Shown: positions 1-5,858 of the stretch, piece by piece | Layout of the letters: every line of letters begins with the position of its first letter | Numbering within the stretch: position 1 is the first letter of the stretch | Source: CAJPPJ01 sp963536495 | GTDB taxonomy: Bacteria; Bacillota_I; Bacilli_A; RF39; UBA660 | DNA: 7,773 bases | Assembly: GCA_963536495.1 (NCBI GenBank) | Contig: CAUTAF010000021.1 | Location: forward strand, 1-7,773 | Reading direction: 5' to 3' | Translations under genes and position numbers: made by a program | The notes under the pieces: generated by a model | Databases searched by the model: none | Seen by the model: only the letters and a program-made list of their open reading frames with translations | What the model was told of the DNA's origin: nothing

Positions 1-1
1 A

Positions 2-51
2 TGCTTTAGCATTATCGCTATTAAGTTAGTTAATTACATGTAATTAACTAA
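2..51. repeat. Left terminal inverted repeat (50 bp)
   Basis: Bases 2-51 are the exact reverse complement of 7723-7772; only the outermost base differs (A at 1, C at 7773, where G would be the match to T). The outer half starts TGCTTTAGCATTATCGC; the inner half (26-51) is a perfect 26-bp palindrome centred on ACATGT. TIRs at both ends of a replicon encoding a protein-primed DNA polymerase are the expected origins of a linear genome. I cannot see whether the true molecular end is protein-linked, hairpin-closed or a little further out. Confidence 0.93.
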
Positions 52-111
52 TTTCATTTTAGCATAAAATTAAAAAATATTATATAAAAATCAAAAAAAT
101 TAATGGAAGAA

Positions 112-141
112 GAAAAAAAACGACCCCCTAAGAAGTCGTTT
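112..141 (-). terminator. Rho-independent terminator of the polymerase gene
   Basis: On the minus strand AAACGAC (141-135) pairs with GTCGTTT (124-118) around a 10-base loop, followed by a run of T. It lies about 40 bases past the polymerase stop codon and before the left TIR, so it closes the leftmost transcript. Confidence 0.8.
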
Positions 142-179
142 AACAAGTTTTATAAGACCTAGTGATATAATAGTATACC

Positions 180-3100
180 TTATTTTTTAGTTTTTATATA
201 TTCTAATATCTTTAATTCTATGTAATCAGCTTCAAATTTTTTTATTTCTTTTTTAGCTTCACTTTGTTTTTTTATTTCTCTTTGGATATTTTCGTAAATA
301 TTTTTTGTTAATTTTTTATTGTTATGTTCTAAAAAATTTATATTTAAAAATTCTATTATTTCCTGCCTAGTATAATCCTTAAAAAATTTAATTATTTTAG
401 TATTTATATTTGTTGTTATATAGTTAGTTAAGAAGTTTTTAACTTCTTTATACTCCGTATTTTTAGGAATTTTAACTTTATTTATAATAGTATTATCTTC
501 AGTACTATTAAATTCTTGCATTAATTTATAAAAAGTTTCAACATTATAAGTAGCATTCTTATATTTTTTAAGAAGTCTTTTAAAACTTAAATATTCTTCT
601 TTATCTGCTGGTTGTCTAGTTTCAAAATTCAGTACTTTAAAAGTTTTATTTTTTATAGTGCAGTCTACTATTTTACAAGTATCTATTATTGGTATGTTCT
701 TACCATCATATTCTATATAAAAATTAGTTTTTAGTATTATAACACCACTTAAAACTTCTTCATTTAAAAGTTGTTCACTTAGTGTAGTAAGCTTCAAGAA
801 TTTATCTTGTACCTTACCGTTATATTTAAGTAAGTAGTGCAAAATAGTATTTCTATTTTTAAATTCTTTTAATACTTTTGCTCCAGCACAAGCAAGAACT
901 CCCTCTGTATTAATAGCAAAATTTCCTCTAGTTGTTATATTAAAAAAGGATGTATTAGTATGTTTAACTTCCCAAATGGAGTTTAAATCTTTATTATCTT
1001 GTATTTCTCTACAAATGGCTAAAATCTTATGTGTAAAATCTTTTATATAATAATCTTCTTGTGTAAGTTTATCTAACTTAGTTATATCTGTAAGATTAGT
1101 TATAAAACCATCTGTCGTAACACTATATACTTTATATTCTTTTTCTTCTAAAAGTGCTATAACATCCGTTAAATAAGTTCTTACTAATGCTGTTATGCAG
1201 GTTGCATAAATAGGATTAGTTAGATCACAAGTTGGCATTTGTTCAGTTACCTTAACTTTATTTATATAACTAGATATAGAACTGGCACTTAATCCTTGTG
1301 CAGTTTTCCCGTATAAACTATTATTTTTTAGTTTTATAATTTCTTGCTGGATAGACTTTTTACCAAAAATCTTTTTAAATTTATTTCTTATTTTTATAGT
1401 TTTTTTATAATAATCTTTAAAAATATATTCACCTTCCAAAGTACTAGGTATTATTAATCTTTCAATTTTAGTAACAACACCTAGACTAAGTATTCTATAT
1501 AAATCGGCTCCCGCAACAGCAACATTACTACCTTTACTTGTAAACACTAGATTATTCTGTATTTTTTGTGCAACACAACCATGATTTCTATATCTTTTTT
1601 CTTTAGATAAACTAAAATCCCAACTTACAACACCACAAGCAACATTAAACTCTTTAAATTCATCTAACTTTTCTAAAGCTTCTTCAGGACTTATATCAAT
1701 ATATTCATTAAAAGGTACTAACATATTAACCATCGGAACACAACTCATAAGGGTAGGATATGCACTGGTTAAATCAAAGTCGGTGGTCAATATAGTGTAG
1801 TATCCTCTAGTGTAGCACTGGTTAAGACCTCCATGATAACTATTGGTGTAATAAGCTAAACTGTTTGTTATATTTAAACTTAAATGTGTAAAAATCTCTT
1901 TATTTACCAATTTACCATTATTATCAGTAGTTTCAATATCAGCTTTAAAACTGCCATTGTATAAGAAAGCAAAAATCTTTTTAGGGTTTTCTATGGCAGT
2001 TCCAAAAATTTTTTCCATTATAGTATCTATAAAACTATTAACACTACTTTGACCTATGGTGTAAGGATATTTAGTATTAAACCCCCATAATTTGTAGGCT
2101 AATTCTAATGTCGCTATGGCATCCATATCAGCATAATTTATAAATTCTTTAGGATTACTAATTAAATAATTTAACATATTAGATTTGTCTATTTTAGGAT
2201 CATCAACTTTTTTAAAAAATTGCTCTTGTGTTTGTCTTGCAAGGCTTTTTTCTCCACTAGAATAAGCCATCGTATCTCTAAAATGTATAAAAACTTTATA
2301 TTCTAAAGTGTCGTTTTTAACATTATTTTTGTATTTTATATTCATGGATAAAGGCTTCACACTCTCAATTCCACCTTGTATTTGTGTAGCAAAGCCTTTA
2401 AAAAAGACTGTTTCAAACTCTTTATAATGTTGCATATCAGCTCTGCCGAAATGGTGCAGTAAACAAACAGATAATCTTCTGTTAGTTCCTTTATCTCTAG
2501 TATTTATAAGAAATAAATTCTTATCTATAAATCTCAAAATGTGTTGTAAAAATGTTTTTATTCCAAGCTTCGCAGTATATATTTTTTTACAAATAAAGGT
2601 AAAGGTATAAATATATCCACTCCAGTAAAAAGCATACTGATTACTTAATAATACAGTTTCTTCTTTATTATCTTGACCTACAACATTGATAAATTCTGTA
2701 TCAGAAGAAATTACAAGTGTAAAATCTTTATTTTCATTCAGTATACTTTTTAAAGTATAACCTTCTAAGTCATAATTTTTATATCCACTAAACATTTCTA
2801 AAATACGGGGTTTAAACTTAAATTTTCTAATTTTACCTTCTTTATCAATACTACTTAAAACATTATTTTTAAAAATATTTATGACATGTTTTTTATAATC
2901 TTCTGTAACATCTTTTAAATAAATGTCATTCAAGTATTTTAAAATTACATTTTCAAAATCAATTTTTTCTTCTTCTTTATCAAGTTCAACTTCTGTTTTT
3001 ATTAGGCTTTCATTATTTTTTTTAAAAGAATTTACGGTATTTTTTCCAAATATGCTCTTAGCATGTTGCTTTTTTAAAATACCGTTATTCAATTGCCCAT

Positions 3101-3446
3101 AAAATCTATTTTCTTTTAAATCTGTTTTTACCCTCAAATCACTTTGAGGGTATAATTTATTATTTTTTAAAAGAATATCAGCTTCTACTTTATCTTCTTT
3201 AAAATAGGTTGGTACTTCCCATTTATCCACTTTTACAAAGATTTCATCTGTATTGTTTTTGTTGTTTTGTAAAGTTCCTGCATAAATATTTTCTACTTTA
3301 ACTTTATAATCTTTATTTAAAAAAGTAAAATTTTCTATTTTTTCTTTTTCTATATACTCTTTTAAATCTAGGTTATTTGTAAAGTTTAAAAGTATTTCCC
3401 CTGCTTCCGTTTTACTAATTTTTTTGTTTTCTAATTCTTTTAACAT
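180..3446 (-). CDS. Protein-primed family B DNA polymerase, long form
   Basis: Replicative DNA polymerase of the protein-primed branch of family B (phi29, adenovirus, linear plasmids), which copies linear genomes from their ends. Order of motifs seen: Exo I D249-T-E251; probable Exo II around D337 (HFGRAD); an FRDT segment at 389-392; Exo III Y438-x3-D442; YHGG at 537-540, the YxGG motif typical of this branch; motif A D558-L-T-S-A-Y-P564; motif B K705-x3-NSLYG713; motif C VTTDGF with D779. Thus both 3'-5' exonuclease and polymerase are intact. About 240 residues precede Exo I, whereas phi29 polymerase has almost none; this may hold a fused terminal protein, as in yeast linear plasmids. About 140 residues after 945 are unassigned. 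Motif C lacks its usual first Asp. The start is an ATG with AGGAGG (3455-3460) 8 bases upstream. Its expression seems regulated by the leader and antisense RNA at 3448-3740. Confidence 0.93.
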   Translation of the reverse strand: MLKELENKKISKTEAGEILLNFTNNLDLKEYIEKEKIENFTFLNKDYKVKVENIYAGTLQNNKNNTDEIFVKVDKWEVPTYFKEDKVEADILLKNNKLYPQSDLRVKTDLKENRFYGQLNNGILKKQHAKSIFGKNTVNSFKKNNESLIKTEVELDKEEEKIDFENVILKYLNDIYLKDVTEDYKKHVINIFKNNVLSSIDKEGKIRKFKFKPRILEMFSGYKNYDLEGYTLKSILNENKDFTLVISSDTEFINVVGQDNKEETVLLSNQYAFYWSGYIYTFTFICKKIYTAKLGIKTFLQHILRFIDKNLFLINTRDKGTNRRLSVCLLHHFGRADMQHYKEFETVFFKGFATQIQGGIESVKPLSMNIKYKNNVKNDTLEYKVFIHFRDTMAYSSGEKSLARQTQEQFFKKVDDPKIDKSNMLNYLISNPKEFINYADMDAIATLELAYKLWGFNTKYPYTIGQSSVNSFIDTIMEKIFGTAIENPKKIFAFLYNGSFKADIETTDNNGKLVNKEIFTHLSLNITNSLAYYTNSYHGGLNQCYTRGYYTILTTDFDLTSAYPTLMSCVPMVNMLVPFNEYIDISPEEALEKLDEFKEFNVACGVVSWDFSLSKEKRYRNHGCVAQKIQNNLVFTSKGSNVAVAGADLYRILSLGVVTKIERLIIPSTLEGEYIFKDYYKKTIKIRNKFKKIFGKKSIQQEIIKLKNNSLYGKTAQGLSASSISSYINKVKVTEQMPTCDLTNPIYATCITALVRTYLTDVIALLEEKEYKVYSVTTDGFITNLTDITKLDKLTQEDYYIKDFTHKILAICREIQDNKDLNSIWEVKHTNTSFFNITTRGNFAINTEGVLACAGAKVLKEFKNRNTILHYLLKYNGKVQDKFLKLTTLSEQLLNEEVLSGVIILKTNFYIEYDGKNIPIIDTCKIVDCTIKNKTFKVLNFETRQPADKEEYLSFKRLLKKYKNATYNVETFYKLMQEFNSTEDNTIINKVKIPKNTEYKEVKNFLTNYITTNINTKIIKFFKDYTRQEIIEFLNINFLEHNNKKLTKNIYENIQREIKKQSEAKKEIKKFEADYIELKILEYIKTKK

Positions 3447-3447
3447 A

Positions 3448-3480
3448 AAAAGTTCCTCCTTTTTTTATGGAAGAACTTTT
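3448..3480 (-). promoter_or_regulatory. Hairpin sequestering the polymerase ribosome site
   Basis: In the polymerase mRNA AAAAGUUCUUCC (3480-3469) pairs along all 12 positions (one G-U) with GGAGGAACUUUU (3459-3448); the loop is 9 bases, AUAAAAAAA. The Shine-Dalgarno core AGGAGG (3460-3455) lies almost wholly in the 3' arm. The arm runs into UUUUU just before AUG, so the structure could also act as a transcription terminator. Either way it should switch polymerase expression off when formed. Confidence 0.75.
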
Positions 3481-3514
3481 ACTAAATTAAATACTATTTT
3501 TAAAATTTTTTAAT

Positions 3515-3543
3515 TTTCTTTTTTACTAAAAATATGTTATAAT
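3515..3543 (+). promoter_or_regulatory. Promoter of antisense RNA, distal
   Basis: A perfect extended -10, TGTTATAAT (TATAAT at 3538-3543), has only a weak -35 (TTTCTT at 3515). It fires into the polymerase leader on the opposite strand, with an expected start near 3550. A second candidate is TTGTAT-N17-TATAAT at 3559-3587, which would start near 3594, right at the AAGAAGTTCTCT element. Confidence 0.55.
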
Positions 3544-3549
3544 ACTTTT

Positions 3550-3737
3550 ATAGAAATATTGTATTTCTTAGTTTTATGTTATATAATTAATAAAGAAGTT
3601 CTCTATTAAATTTTTTAACTGTAGTAGTTATTTTAAAAAATTGTCGAGTTTTTTAAAAATTTTATTTGTATTTAATATTGTAAAGAGTTCTTCTGTTTTA
3701 GTTAAGGAAGTTGCTACCAACAGCTTCCTTTTTATTT
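3550..3737 (+). ncRNA. Countertranscribed RNA opposing the polymerase leader
   Basis: Inferred RNA between the promoters at 3515-3543 or 3559-3587 and the terminator at 3704-3740, so about 190 or 145 nt. It has no convincing reading frame. It lies entirely opposite the 5' two thirds of the polymerase leader, whose promoter is just beyond the RNA's terminator. Internal fold: GAAG (3595-3598) pairs with CTTC (3690-3693) and CTCT (3601-3604) with AGAG (3684-3687), split by a UU/UU internal loop. This geometry matches copy-control antisense RNAs of plasmids such as pIP501 or pT181. Expected role: bind the leader and promote the shut-off hairpin. Transcription itself is not proven here. Confidence 0.6.
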
Positions 3738-3740
3738 TTT
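3704..3740 (+). terminator. Terminator of the antisense RNA
   Basis: AAGGAAG (3704-3710) pairs with CTTCCTT (3724-3730), with a further TTG/CAA inner stem, loop CTAC and a CAG bulge. It is followed by TTTATTTTTT. On the minus strand no T run follows, so it should not stop the polymerase mRNA, whose 5' end would instead carry this stem-loop. Confidence 0.78.
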
Positions 3741-3769
3741 ATTATATCACTTTTTAAAAAAAATAACAA
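3741..3769 (-). promoter_or_regulatory. Polymerase promoter
   Basis: On the minus strand: TTGTTA (3769-3764), 17-bp spacer, TATAAT (3746-3741), with TGA giving an extended -10. The start would be near 3734, leaving a leader of about 290 nt before the polymerase ATG at 3446. No other strong minus-strand promoter was found closer to the gene. Confidence 0.7.
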
Positions 3770-3885
3770 TTATTTATACAATTTAAAATCTTTTTTAAAC
3801 ATCCATAAATTAATCTTTTCAGATGTCTACATTATTAACTAAAGATAAATATATGGCAACTAAAATACTAAATTTTTGATATATA

Positions 3886-3912
3886 AAAAATAGGCAATTT
3901 ATGCCTATTTTT
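3886..3912 (-). terminator. Terminator overlapping the rep stop codon
   Basis: An 11-bp perfect stem, AAAAATAGGCA (3886-3896) with TGCCTATTTTT (3902-3912), 5-base loop. On the minus strand it ends in TTTTTT, and the rep TAG stop lies inside the stem. It would stop rep transcription before the polymerase promoter. Symmetric T runs make bidirectional use possible. Confidence 0.82.
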
Positions 3913-5053
3913 CTGATTTTATATATAGTCTGTTCATGGCAACTCTAACAGTCATTTTCAAAATGTCGTTATCTTTATTACCAGTTTTTTCAATGATTTC
4001 TTCAATTCTTCTGTTATATTCCTTTTCCCATTCTTCAGCAGATAATACTTTCTTTTCAATTTCTTTTACTTCTTCAGCTTCAATTTTTTCTATAACTTCT
4101 TTTTTTGTCGTTATCTTTATATTTTCTGTAACTTGCAATTTATCAAGTATTGATGTTATATATTTTCTAGTTTTTATTTTTGTCGTTATATTTGAGTTTA
4201 TCAATTGTTTAATACCTAAGATTATAAGATTTTCTGTATAATGTTTTAGTAAATACTCTATAACACTTGGTTTTTCTAATATTTCAAGTTTAGGATTTTT
4301 AATAGCAGTATCCAAAAGATTTTTTAAAGTCTTAGAAATTTCTAAAGTTTTTACTTCTTCAGCATCTTTTATTATTTCTTGTGCATTCCAAGTAAATAAG
4401 TAACTTTTAATTTTATTTGTCGTTTTGCTATTGTTATTTTTTATTGGTGTTACTTTCAAATTACTAAATACCTTTTTTAATTCTGCAGTTGCTGGTTTAA
4501 GTATTCTTTTATTAAAACTACTTAGATCACTTTTATAGCTTTCACTAGCACCCAGTATTTCAAACAGATCTTCCTTTTCAAATTCTATTTTTTTTGTGCC
4601 ATTCCATTGTGCCAATTTTGGCATTAACCTTTTCGCATATTTACTTTTTAAGCCTTGATATTGATTAAAAGAGAATTGTGTGTACATTTCCACTAAATCA
4701 TTCAAAATGAATGAATAATCCGTATCAACTTGCACGAACAAGTTATTATTTTTAAAATCTATTTTAAATTTTCTAAAGAAGTTACCGATTTCTAGTCCAT
4801 TTGATGATTTTATAATTAATTTAGTTTCTAAAAATTTTGATAATACTACTTCTAAATACTTTTCAAATCTTATATTGCTTCTACCCATATTATAGCGATT
4901 TTTAAATTCTGTTATATTTATATAAACATCATCAACACCTTTTTCTTTTAACTCCAAGCATAATGCGAAAAACAATTCAAGTTCTTTTTCTTCTAGCTTC
5001 CCAATGCTTAATCTATTTAGAACATTATTATATTTTACAAGATCTTTTTCCAC
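3905..5053 (-). CDS. rep: Rep_3-family replication initiator
   Basis: Plasmid replication initiator of the Rep_3 (winged-helix RepE/RepA-like) superfamily. It opens as these proteins do, with LVKYNNVLNRL at 5-15. A first winged-helix region follows to about 130, then the second-domain signature: LKSKYAKRLMPKLAQW (135-150), a KKIEFEKEDLFEILG stretch (154-168) and FNKRILKPATAELKK (180-194). The last ~150 residues are Lys/Glu-rich and not assignable. The 382 residues are longer than the usual 250-350. Start is GTG at 5053; a TAA closes the frame upstream, and GGGG/GGAG give a modest ribosome site. A consensus promoter sits 37 bp upstream and four iterons behind it, the normal Rep_3 layout, so Rep should bind the iterons and open the AT-rich region. 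Control of initiator level by Rep binding the half-iterons at 5123-5149 is likely. Its C-terminal part repeats ATAACGACA-type codons. Confidence 0.92.
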   Translation of the reverse strand: MEKDLVKYNNVLNRLSIGKLEEKELELFFALCLELKEKGVDDVYINITEFKNRYNMGRSNIRFEKYLEVVLSKFLETKLIIKSSNGLEIGNFFRKFKIDFKNNNLFVQVDTDYSFILNDLVEMYTQFSFNQYQGLKSKYAKRLMPKLAQWNGTKKIEFEKEDLFEILGASESYKSDLSSFNKRILKPATAELKKVFSNLKVTPIKNNNSKTTNKIKSYLFTWNAQEIIKDAEEVKTLEISKTLKNLLDTAIKNPKLEILEKPSVIEYLLKHYTENLIILGIKQLINSNITTKIKTRKYITSILDKLQVTENIKITTKKEVIEKIEAEEVKEIEKKVLSAEEWEKEYNRRIEEIIEKTGNKDNDILKMTVRVAMNRLYIKSEK

Positions 5054-5089
5054 TCCAGCACCCCTATAAAAATTATTTTAGATAGCTGT

Positions 5090-5118
5090 ATTATATTATA
5101 AAGATATATATATGTCAA
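5090..5118 (-). promoter_or_regulatory. rep promoter
   Basis: Minus strand TTGACA (5118-5113), exactly 17 bp, TATAAT (5095-5090): a full consensus promoter. Expected start near 5083, 30 bases before the GTG. Half-iteron sequence begins 4 bp behind the -35, so Rep bound there could block RNA polymerase. Confidence 0.87.
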
Positions 5119-5122
5119 TTAA

Positions 5123-5149
5123 ATAGGACTTATTTTTTATATGTCCTTG
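5123..5149. promoter_or_regulatory. Inverted half-iterons, possible Rep operator
   Basis: ATAGGAC (5123-5129) is the reverse complement of the iteron tail GTCCTAT, and a direct copy ATGTCCTTGT follows at 5141-5150. AGGAC and GTCCT form an inverted pair spaced 13 bp. In other Rep_3 plasmids inverted iteron halves at the rep promoter bind Rep dimers and autorepress; the same role is inferred here. Confidence 0.55.
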
Positions 5150-5150
5150 T

Positions 5151-5238
5151 TTTGTAACCTAGTGTCCTATAGTTTGTAACCTAGTGTCCTATAGTTTGTA
5201 ACCTAGTGTCCTATTTATTGTAACCTAATGTCCTGTTT
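5151..5238 (+). repeat. Four 22-bp iterons (origin of Rep)
   Basis: Four head-to-tail copies of TTTGTAACCTAGTGTCCTAT plus two bases, at 5151-5172, 5173-5194, 5195-5216 and 5217-5238. The first two are identical, the third differs at the last two bases, and the fourth has four changes (A for the first T, AATG for AGTG, CTG for CTA and a changed last base). A 22-bp period equals about two helical turns, standard for Rep_3 origins. Confidence 0.93.
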
Positions 5239-5484
5239 ATACAGTTTTAACTCTCCTAAAATTCTTTAGTTGAGTGGTGTCTAAATTATTTTAAAGATAA
5301 AAAGAATAAAGATAAAGAATATAGATATTTATTTTTTATTTCTTTTGACAAAAAGTACCGATTTATAATTTTTAAAACTTCCAGTTCCATAAAAATGATC
5401 TACAAATTATAAATATTAAATTCTTTTGTAATATCTTATATAAACTGTTTTATTAACTTAATAGGTCTTATAGTATACCTATCC
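5239..5484. other. Non-coding origin flank with AT-rich unwinding candidate
   Basis: No gene seen on either strand. Bases 5281-5340 are extremely AT-rich and hold two adjacent 15-mers of the form AAAGATAAA(A)(A)GAAT (5293-5307, 5308-5322), a plausible DNA unwinding element beside the iterons. An inverted pair ATAGGT/ACCTAT lies at 5461-5482. TTGACA at 5345 has no properly spaced -10. No convincing DnaA box was found. Confidence 0.5.
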
Positions 5485-5513
5485 TTATAAAATCATTAAA
5501 AGTGTGTTATAAT
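5485..5513 (+). promoter_or_regulatory. Plus-strand promoter facing the toxin 3' end
   Basis: Extended -10 TGTTATAAT (TATAAT at 5508-5513) with a weak -35 TTATAA 17 bp upstream. It would start an RNA near 5520 convergent with the toxin mRNA. Confidence 0.5.
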
Positions 5514-5519
5514 AGCTTT

Positions 5520-5592
5520 AAATAAAAAAAGCAGGTAAAGTGCTGTAACACCTTACCCACATGAAAACACTTAAATTAATAAGTGTTTTTAG
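5520..5592 (+). ncRNA. Possible cis-antisense RNA to the toxin mRNA 3' end
   Basis: Inferred RNA of about 70 nt from the promoter at 5485-5513 to the hairpin AAAACACTTA/TAAGTGTTTT (5564-5573, 5580-5589) followed by T. It would be fully complementary to the toxin stop codon region and terminator, and its first hairpin shows the loop CUGUAA (5543-5548). Convergent overlap of this kind is seen in several type I toxin-antitoxin pairs. Its promoter is the weakest part of the case. Confidence 0.42.
5521..5557 (-). terminator. Toxin mRNA terminator
   Basis: Minus strand GGTAAGGTG (5557-5549) pairs with CACTTTACC (5542-5534) over 9 bp with one G-U, loop UUACAG, followed by TGCTTTTTTT. The loop is exactly complementary to the terminator loop of the small RNA at 5746-5832. 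Confidence 0.85.
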
Positions 5593-5647
5593 ATAGCAGT
5601 AAAAATAGAACTGCTATCATTAATAACAATACAGCTTTTTTATACAT
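5576..5647 (-). CDS. Small hydrophobic peptide, probable type I toxin
   Basis: A 23-residue peptide that begins MYKKAVLLLMIAV and ends SKNTY. Residues 5-18 are a continuous hydrophobic segment after two lysines, enough for one inner-membrane span. It resembles type I toxins such as Ibs, Fst or ShoB in size and shape, but I see no firm sequence match. Start choice is clear: AGGAGGT (5654-5660) lies 6 bases before the ATG. The gene has its own promoter (5694-5722) and terminator (5521-5557), giving an mRNA of about 165 nt, most of it untranslated. A divergent small RNA complementary to codons 4-9, to the 5' end and to the terminator loop supports the toxin reading. Probable action is membrane depolarisation in plasmid-free daughters once the antitoxin RNA decays. 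Role is inferred; the ORF and signals are seen. Confidence 0.72.
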   Translation of the reverse strand: MYKKAVLLLMIAVLFLLLSKNTY

Positions 5648-5693
5648 CTTTTCACCTCCTACTTGGCTACTGGGAGTGTCTAGGACTAGATAT

Positions 5694-5722
5694 ATTATAT
5701 CATTATTTTATTGACTTTTAAA
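5694..5722 (-). promoter_or_regulatory. Toxin promoter
   Basis: Minus strand TTTAAA (5722-5717), 17 bp, TATAAT (5699-5694) with TGA making an extended -10. Start near 5687 gives a 40-nt leader. It is divergent from, and its -35 overlaps, the antitoxin promoter at 5711-5739. Confidence 0.68.
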
Positions 5723-5739
5723 ATCTAAAAAGGTATAAT
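5711..5739 (+). promoter_or_regulatory. Antitoxin RNA promoter
   Basis: TTGACT (5711-5716), exactly 17 bp, TATAAT (5734-5739): near-consensus and closer to consensus than the opposing toxin promoter, as expected if the antitoxin RNA must be in excess. Expected start near 5746. Confidence 0.77.
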
Positions 5740-5745
5740 GAATTA

Positions 5746-5832
5746 TAAGATATAATAATATATCAATATAACAATACAGTTTAATAAGGACTACAAAACA
5801 CTACTTGCTGTAACAAGTAGTGTTTTTCTTTT
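5746..5832 (+). ncRNA. Small RNA, probable antitoxin
   Basis: About 86 nt from the promoter at 5711-5739 to a very strong terminator: a 13-bp perfect stem (5795-5807 with 5814-5826), loop CTGTAA, then TTTCTTTT. No reading frame. Three segments repeat sequences opposite the toxin gene, so the RNA can pair with the toxin mRNA: 5768-5782 (ATAACAATACAGTTT) with codons 4-9 at 5623-5637, 15 pairs including one G-U; 5787-5793 (AGGACTA) with the mRNA 5' end at 5682-5688; and 5806-5815 (TGCTGTAACA) with the toxin terminator loop at 5541-5550. This is the logic of the par/Fst RNA II antitoxin: kissing terminator loops plus dispersed repeats at the translation start. Confidence 0.72.
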
Positions 5833-5852
5833 CTCAAAAAATATGGTATAAT
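5824..5852 (+). promoter_or_regulatory. Plus-strand promoter candidate
   Basis: Extended -10 TGGTATAAT (TATAAT at 5847-5852) with weak -35 TTTTCT. The 24 bases before TATAAT match those of the antisense-RNA promoter at 3515-3543 at 18 positions. Confidence 0.5.
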
Positions 5853-5858
5853 AGATTT

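Noticed and set aside
3936..4241. Plus-strand open frame of 101 residues
   Set aside because: It lies inside rep on the other strand, has a low-complexity Ser/Phe/Ile composition typical of antisense reads of Lys/Glu-rich genes, and no ribosome site.
5151..5238. CRISPR-like array
   Set aside because: The 22-bp units abut with no spacers and sit beside a Rep_3 gene, so they are iterons.
5345..5369. TTGACA followed by TATAAT on the plus strand
   Set aside because: Spacing is only 13 bp, too short for a working sigma-70-type promoter.
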